Positions 57,351 through 64,000 of a stretch of 64,000 bases of DNA are shown one piece after another (position 1 is the first letter of the stretch; every line of letters starts with the position of its first letter). The stretch comes from Liolophura sinensis (lineage: Eukaryota > Mollusca > Polyplacophora > Chitonida > Chitonidae): NCBI RefSeq assembly GCF_032854445.1, contig NC_088306.1, forward strand, positions 16,649,764 to 16,713,763, in the 5' to 3' direction. The notes beneath the pieces are model-generated. The model did not search any database. It saw nothing but the letters and a program-made list of their open reading frames with translations, and was not told the origin of the DNA. Both the position numbers and the translations under genes were made by a program.

Positions 57351-57909
57351 AGTTGTGCTTCGGAAGAACGTGTATATGACCTTGACACGTGACGTCTCTT
57401 GAAGGCCTAACTAAGCCTGCTGTACTGCGGCTTTGGAAATGAACCATGCCAACCATTTTACACGAGTGATTCACACAGTTACGTATCAGTTAAAATCAAC
57501 ATGCTCTGTGTGCACAACTATCTTGGAATGTGTGGTTCAGTTATGCTTCGGAAGAACGTGTATATGACCTTGACACGTGACGTCTCTTGATGGCCTAACT
57601 AGGCCTGCTGTACTGCGGCTTTGGAAATGAACCATGCCAACCATTTTATACGTGTGATTCACACAGTTACGTATCAGTTAAAACCAACATGCTCTGTGTG
57701 CACTACTATCTTGGAATGTGTGGTTCAGTTATGCTTCGGAAGAACGTGTATATGACCTTGACACGTGACATCTCTTGAAGGCCTAACTAGGCCTGCTGTA
57801 CTGCGGCTTTGGAAATGAACCATGCCAACCATTTTACACGAGTGATTCACACAGTTACGTATCAGTTAAAACCAACATGCTCTGTGTGCACAACTATCTT
57901 GGAATGTGT

Positions 57910-57912
<3 letters not shown>
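57351..57912 (+). repeat. 188-bp tandem repeat, three copies
   Basis: Copies start at 57351, 57539 and 57727, exactly 188 bp apart, with few differences, so they are young. Each contains CTTGACACGTGAC(G/A)TCTCTTGA with an E-box and a CRE half-site, and ends in a (TA)n tract at 57913. Confidence 0.97.

Positions 57913-57993
<81 letters not shown>
57913..57993 (+). repeat. (TA)n microsatellite
   Basis: About 40 TA units growing from the end of the third 188-bp copy. Confidence 0.97.
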
Positions 57994-57996
<3 letters not shown>

Positions 57997-58830
57997 ACGG
58001 CCAACTTGTGCTCTCCTACAACAGTTTGTATCTGACCTTTAAACATGGCGCCTGGACAACTGCAAACGAGGCTGTCGGAATTAGAGGACAAGTGCCGTAC
58101 TGCGTCTATGGAACCGCTTGAACGTGGGCCATAAAGACATAGGAGAAAACGACCTCAGCCAGTCGTAAACTTGAACAAATGGCGCGAAGTTATCTTCAAC
58201 ATGAGTGGCTCGTAATGCCTGTCAGCGCTACCGTAATAAAGTGGTTTTTATTGTGAGTGCTTTCAGCCAAACTCACAGTTTTGTGCGCCCACGGTTAACA
58301 GCGGAATTATTTCTGGTACATCTTAAGCCATCAAGATTTATGGCTGTGGCCGAGATTCGGCAGTAAAGTTGTCAGCACCTATAAGTGATGAGGATTAACA
58401 AAACGGGTTCGCCAGAGACGGTTTTACACATGGAGCACATGCCAGTAGAAAAGCTGTCTTTCTCGCAATCCACACTTTCAATGCCCACCTTTCATACATA
58501 CGACTGGGAAACCGTTTTCAATGGTCAAACCCTAACTGATGTGGTAAAGTAGCCGTATTTCTTCGGTTATACGTGTGACAAGTTGCTCACTATTCATGTA
58601 CCACGATATATCGTTTCTGCTTTGGGCTTTTTCTCTATGCCGTAGTCTTTTCATATCATATTCCTGTATCAACCGGGATTCTGCCGGTGCAGCAGCACCC
58701 CAAGGCCAAAATTCAAAAGGTTTTGTGTCCTTCACATTGTAACACCAAAATGTGATGAAGGATATTAGAAGGACGTCTCAGAAACAAAGAGGCCCGGGAC
58801 AGAAGGCCAGTTTTGGGTAGTAATATATGC
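57994..58830. other. no recognised gene
   Basis: A 67-codon minus-strand frame at 58532-58735 has a fairly protein-like composition (EFWPWGAAAPAESRLIQEYD) but no ATG start, no splice evidence and no family I know. Confidence 0.3.
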
Positions 58831-58834
58831 AGTA

Positions 58835-59105
58835 TGATTTATTTATTTTATTTGATTGATGTTTTTAAGCCGTATTCAAGAATATTTCACTTATACGACG
58901 ACACCCAGTATTATGATGGGAGGAAAGCGGGCAGAGCCCGGGAGAAACCCACTACCATCTACAGGTTGCGGGCAGACCTTCGCACGTACGGCCGGAGAGG
59001 AAGCCAGCATGAGCTGGACTTGAACTCACAGCGACCGCATTGGTGAGAGGCTTCTGGGTCATTACGCTGCGCTAACGCGCTAACCAACTGAACCACGGAG
59101 GCCCC
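58835..59105 (-). mobile_element. SINE-A, full-length copy
   Basis: Minus orientation, from the tail complement TTTATTTTATTTGATTGAT through the core to the head end TAACCAACTGAACCACGGAG and GCCCC. The best complete example on this strand. Confidence 0.92.
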
Positions 59106-59109
59106 TATG

Positions 59110-60785
59110 CAGTAAGATGATACTACTCTAGAATAGTTATTATGTATGTAACACGCGAAGCTCATAAAGTGTTCTGTAGAAGCAGTACAAAAATTTAACA
59201 GCTTTTAGTGACAGATAATTGATCAGTTATATACACATTACTGTACACACACACACACACATTACTGTACACACAGGTAAGGCAAACAGCATTTAAGTGA
59301 GCCTAATAGACATAGATGTACTTTATACATATGCACTCTGTTCCTTGAATATTTAATTCTTGCAGGTGATTTGTCAAGAGGAGGGTTCAAGACATAAGAG
59401 ATTAAATTTACAGCATTTTAAAATTATTTCACGGCCAATACCCAGTGACGTGTATATACACCAACACCACTTAAGCAATATAAGCGAAACATTTATCCTG
59501 ATTTATTCAGTTTTATCATTATACAATTTTCATTTTCACTCTTGGCCTCCGTCACATACAGGGAATATTGTTGAATAAGGCGTAAAACATTCACATAAAT
59601 AAATAAGTTGCACTCTAGTATAAGATCGCATATGGGCCTATTCTGCTATTGAATGCATATAGCACGGGAGAATTAATGTTGGGAGGAGTAAAAAGGGTTT
59701 AAAAACACTGGCTAAAACTTCTATTTTTTTCTCAATTTATTCGTGATACACAAGATGGCGTATGTGTATTGGGTGTCACGTTATAACGACTTCACTTTTG
59801 TCGGAATGACATTTGCACGCGTTCTTACATTGCCAGGCTAAATGGATGAGTTGGTTTTAATATTCTGTCAGAGTGAGGGAATAAAACAGCCCTGTAGAGT
59901 GGAGAAACTCTTCAATATAATTGTTTTCTGACTGCCTTTGTTTTGGCAGTGGAATACATTTGCCGAGAAAAAAAATGGGAAACAGTTTAATTGTTTTGTC
60001 ACAAGGATGCCAGAAATTCTCTGTAAAGCTTGACGATGAGAGCATGATGGTTTGAATTAGAAAACGCGATTGGACTGAACAGCTCGTTGAAAAGAGTGCG
60101 TGTGTTTTTTTTTTGGGTCAATTTTATAACAGAGGCAAGGCGAGGATCAAGAGATAATAGGAAAAGTGAGGACTTTTTGCACGAAATCAACGAATTCTGT
60201 GCAGTACGTGCTAACACTAAACACACACTCTCCTGGCTGAAGGAAGGAGCAGAACGAATTCGGCGGCGTTGTTGTATATATGCACGCTCTGCAGAGTTGA
60301 CACAAAACACAAGTCATTCTTCGCTGAGATGACAAATATTTTACAGGGAAATCTTTTTGCAATTATGTCATTCAATTATAAGGTGATGTTAGCAAATTCA
60401 TGCATATATTTACAAATTCGAATCGCCTGATCTCACGACTGATTGGTCAATTCAAAGATGACAGCCTCGACATCAAGCGAAATGTGCACAGGCCTAACCT
60501 GAATAATATTGGGCTGTGGTGCCTCGTATTTTTCAGCATCATAATAACTCTTTTTTGAACTTGTTTGTGCTTTATTGAATCAAATGAAATTTGATGAAAT
60601 TTGAATGGGCAGTTAGTTTTCGGGTATTAAATTTGCTATACCACCAAAAACCTTTGGGAAATCTTGTGAGGTTATTTACCCACGTACTATGGAGCCATAA
60701 AAGAGACATGGCGGTTTTCTTTTTTTAATCTGTGCATTTTTTATTTTTTCCCCTTTTGCAGTCGGGGCTTTTCTTTTTTTTTAAG
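59110..60785. other. no gene seen
   Basis: Contains a CA run at 59247-59262 and a SINE-A scrap at about 59562-59608 (AAGGCGTAAAACATTCAC). Overlapping frames on both strands near 60000-60360 have no domain. Confidence 0.35.
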
Positions 60786-60790
60786 CTTTT

Positions 60791-60791
<1 letters not shown>

Positions 60792-60864
<73 letters not shown>
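60792..60864 (+). repeat. (TA)n microsatellite
   Basis: About 35 TA units. Confidence 0.97.
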
Positions 60865-60867
<3 letters not shown>

Positions 60868-61247
60868 GGTCATGGTCATGGTGAAGAATACAGTAGGGGG
60901 GCTATAAATTAAGGGGGTGCATTTTGAGCACAAATCTATACAAAAATGATATCTTAAATGGGGAAAACGATATCCTATAGGCCTATATGGATAAGGATAT
61001 CCTATATGTACGGAAAGCGATTCCGTGATCAAGGACGCAGTCACAAGAACATTACAGAACAGTATGTATATAGTTTAGATGATAACTGTCTACAAACCTG
61101 CAGCCAGCAGTGTCGTGGATAATTACTATTCCTGGCCACGGCTACTGAGAAGCTGCCCTAATGAAGACTTTGCATTCCCAGTATTGTTACAATAATCTGG
61201 CTTGATTGCATATCTGTTCTACAGTGATTTAGTTGTAATCGATTGAA

Positions 61248-61277
61248 GGGGCGGGTGAGGGGTGGGGGTGGGGGTGG
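61248..61277 (+). other. G-quadruplex-type G run
   Basis: Five G runs of three or more separated mostly by single T (GGGGTGGGGGTGGGGGTGG at its right end), the classic intramolecular quadruplex pattern. Confidence 0.6.
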
Positions 61278-61382
61278 AGATTGATAGTCTTTAGCTTAAA
61301 CACGAAGGCTATACGAATAGTGTATCTATACTTAGCATTACATGAGCGTTCATTATGAGACCTGAATTTCCAAATGAAGATA

Positions 61383-61600
61383 TTTGGAAATATATCAGAA
61401 AACATTAAATAAAACCTAAAACATTAGAGAATTGATCAGAAAATATTAAATACAACCGGAGACATTATCGAATTGATCAGAAAACGTTACAGAATTGATC
61501 AGAAAACATTAAATGCAACCAAAAACATTATAGAATTGATCAGAAGGTATTAAATACAACCGCAAACATCACAGAATTGATCAGAAAACATTATATGATA
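61383..61600 (+). repeat. minisatellite of about 42 bp
   Basis: Imperfect copies built from GAATTGATCAGAAAACATTA and AATACAACCG-AAACATTA blocks. Confidence 0.8.
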
Positions 61601-61769
61601 GTGTTACACATGTACCATAGAGTGAAGGTTATACCTGAAGACACTCTTCACAATGTAAACAAGATTACAACACGCGCTGTAACAATACAGATTTGTTTAG
61701 TGTTACGGCCCAAACTGTCTGTATTATAAAGAGATGGCTTGTTCGAAATACACGACAGTTTAGCCGCAC

Positions 61770-62600
61770 AAAAAAATAACCAAAACCAGCAGATTTTATT
61801 TTACAGCAATTTATTAGGTTTAACAAGAACAGATAACAAGACTTTTACAAATACTAAAGTACTTAAGTTTAACAAGAAAGAATAGCAGTATCTATACAAA
61901 TACTAAAGTACTCACATGTACAATGGTGTCAAGTCCAAACGGACGCATATGCTCCACAATGCTTAAAAAATTGCACAGAGGCAATATTCATAAGAGGGAA
62001 AATTCACAGTATAACTTTGTGTATGACGAAATATACACAAAGTTCCACAGACAGGGCCCGTGTACTAATAAGCACTGTATACACAAGAGCACGAATTAAA
62101 TATACAAGTTCAGACTGAACAAGAGCTCGGTGGAGATATGATATAACAAAGCCAGAGGCTATAACGACACCAAAATTCAGCACAAAAGGCCTACTAAGGT
62201 AACACACAGCGAAAGCATCCAAAACTTTCAATAATTCTCCTTTCTCCTCTTTTGACCTTCTTCCATAGGTCTTATATAGACTGGTGGAATTTTCTAGAAT
62301 AAGAAAATTCCTGAACAACAGGCCCCGAACTGAGCGTATTCTGGAACATTCTAAAGCAAAGGCAGACAGCAGGCCCTGAACTCAGCATATGTAAACAGTG
62401 GCAAGCTAAATTTAAAAGCTGACGGCAGTTGTGCACATAACATTAGTAAGCGTAAACGATTATCAAGGTGTAATTCTGAATTCCTATTCAACATTGCACA
62501 ACGATCCCTATAATGCCATGATGTGAAGCTATGACCAGTGTAAACATTCACAGTGACTGACTTCACAGCATTCCAGCAATACTTCAGCGGGATCCTCAAG
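61770..62600 (-). other. possible 3'UTR-like stretch on the minus strand
   Basis: Two AATAAA motifs on the minus strand (near 61795 and 61812) precede a possible cleavage site near 61775. Frames at 62004-62318 and 62351-62599 are hydrophobic or unremarkable and match nothing I know. Confidence 0.15.
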
Positions 62601-62607
62601 AGACGAT

Positions 62608-63238
62608 CTGTCTATGTACCATACAGCCATATAGGGCGACGATTGGTTTATCTGTGTAGCATACAGCCATATAGGGCGACGATTACTTTATCCTTGTACC
62701 ATACAGCCATATAGGGCGACGATTGGTTTATCTGTGTACCATACAGCCATATAGGGCGACGATTGCTTCATCTGTGTACCATACAGCCATATAGAGCGAC
62801 GATTGCTTTATCTGTGTACCATAAAGCCATATAGGGAGACGATTGCTTTATCTGTGTACCATACAGCCATATAGGGCGACGATTACTTTTTCTGTGTAGC
62901 ATACAGCCATATAGGGCGACGATTACTTTATCTGTGTACCATACAGCCATATAGAGCGACGATTGCTTTATCTGTGTAGCATACAGGCATATAGGGCAAC
63001 GACGGCTTTATCTGTGTAGCATACAGCCATATAGGGCGACGATTACTTTATCCTTGTAGCATACAGCCATATAGGGCGACGATTGCTTTATCTGTGTACA
63101 ATACAGCCATATAGGGCTAAGATGGTCTTGTTTGTGTAGCATACAGCCATATAGGGCGACGATGATCTTGTCTGTGTACCATACAGCCACACAGGGCGAC
63201 GATGGTCTTATCTGTGTACCATGCAGCCATATAGGGGC
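62608..63238 (+). repeat. 40-bp minisatellite
   Basis: About 16 copies of a unit built on ATACAGCCATATAGGGCGAC and GATTGCTTTATCTGTGTACC. Because 40 is not a multiple of 3, successive copies are read in rotating frames, and minus-strand frames stay open across copies by chance. Confidence 0.97.
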
Positions 63239-63830
63239 CTATGCATATTTATAGACGAGTAGACTCGTTACATTAAATTATTTTTTGATTTCTGTACATT
63301 ACACGGCATTTGGATAGAGAAATGGAAGTATCACATATTCAACAAAATGATAGAACTTGTATACCGAGACAGGGACACTCCAGCAGGAGTAAAGGTAAAG
63401 ATATAAAACTTCAAATGTCCTAATAGACCCATGTACCGGTACTATATGTTCTTTGACTGGTCTTTCACTTTTTGATATAGGACGCTTCTGCATATATACA
63501 CATACGTTTATATATTTAATACACACACACTAATTTAATTGTTATAAGTACCACGCAGTAAGCCAAGAGTTTATCTGCAATACATTATTAGCTACATGGT
63601 TAGTCGATGATACCTTACGGAAATGCATTGTCAGAAACCCCCCCATCTCACCCGCCAGTCAGTTGAAAATGTCTATAAGAGTTACCTCCTCTTGCCGGCA
63701 GGCTACATCCGGGCTCTGCGTCGCCACAGCAATCAAAACAATCAGCAGCCACAGCGATTTGTGCGGAAAGCAAGTGACAGAAGACGGAAGACAGTAAACT
63801 TTCGTGACATTACAAACAGAATCGTCTAAA
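63239..63830. other. upstream flank of the edge exon
   Basis: AT-rich, then C-rich near 63640. A 68-codon frame at 63623-63829 ends one base before the candidate ATG, so it would act as an upstream frame if transcribed. Confidence 0.3.
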
Positions 63831-63944
63831 ATGAGCAACAGAGGGAGTAACGCGGGTACCCTGAGTATCCTAAGCGAACTGGGATGGGACGAAGGATTTA
63901 GCATGCCCGTGGCAAACAAGGAAAATAAATATCTGGAGGATGAG
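63831..63944 (+). CDS. candidate first coding exon of a gene running off the right edge
   Basis: ATG in good context (AAAATGAG) opens 38 codons, MSNRGSNAGTLSILSELGWD onward to KYLEDE, followed by a consensus donor G|GTATGT at 63944/63945. The sequence after it is AT-rich and soon hits stops, as an intron would. The peptide is hydrophilic, lacks a signal sequence and is not one I recognise. Confidence 0.45.
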
Positions 63945-64000
63945 GTATGTACCAATACAACAACAACGCCAAACGATTAGAGTCGATGGATAATTCGTAG

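Noticed and set aside
57809-58121. Tyr-Ile repeat peptides over the (TA)n tract
   Set aside because: Plain translation of a microsatellite on either strand.
62768-63190. Repeat-protein frames across the 40-bp satellite
   Set aside because: The monomer is not a multiple of three and the frames just rotate through it. They are a product of the repeat, not a gene.

Overview
The window is animal nuclear DNA. Genes are intron-split and far apart, there are poly-A-tailed tRNA-derived SINEs, palindromic MITEs, many satellites and microsatellites, and no bacterial-style gene packing. The SINEs (A and B boxes, a shared core, AATAAATAAAT or CACTCACTC tails) resemble those of marine lophotrochozoans such as molluscs and brachiopods. 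That placement is an inference from style, not a database result.

Only two protein genes can be named. ANKRD39 (about 1.7-4.0 kb, plus strand, three exons, phase-0 introns) gives a 186-residue ankyrin protein close to vertebrate ANKRD39. A PKDCC/VLK-type secretory-pathway kinase (31.55-32.95 kb, plus strand, one long exon) has a type II membrane anchor and a C-rich upstream region. Its last codons overlap a good splice donor, and a poly-A signal lies 50 bases downstream. A probable first exon lies at the right edge (63.83-63.94 kb), and a weak terminal-exon candidate at 0.33-0.52 kb (minus).

Most of the rest is two large arrays of diverged tandem repeats. Array 1 (about 7.8-25.9 kb) has at least six degenerate units. 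Each carries a trio of CRE (TGACGTCA) sites, spaced 34 and 18 bp start to start in five of six copies. Several units also hold a 61-bp minisatellite and a palindromic TA-flanked MITE, and one is split by an old, broken Ty3/Gypsy fossil (about 10.9-14.5 kb, perhaps an LTR to about 15.9 kb). Array 2 (about 38.4-53.5 kb) has units of about 3.9 kb. Four units carry a strongly conserved core of about 460 bp. Three carry a promoter-like module in which AGCCAATCAC and GTCACGTGAC-type motifs lie exactly 40 bp apart. Unit 1 has expanded one internal segment into a 67-bp minisatellite. SINEs in single units face paralogous empty sites in the others, so they post-date the duplications.

The right end (53.5-64 kb) holds 60-bp, 188-bp, about 42-bp and 40-bp satellites, (TA)n tracts and a G-quadruplex-type run. 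I found no tRNA or rRNA gene, no CRISPR and no operon. The main unexplained signals are the array-2 core plus CCAAT/E-box module, and the array-1 CRE trios. Both look like repeated regulatory or noncoding transcription units rather than protein genes, but this is inferred from sequence alone.
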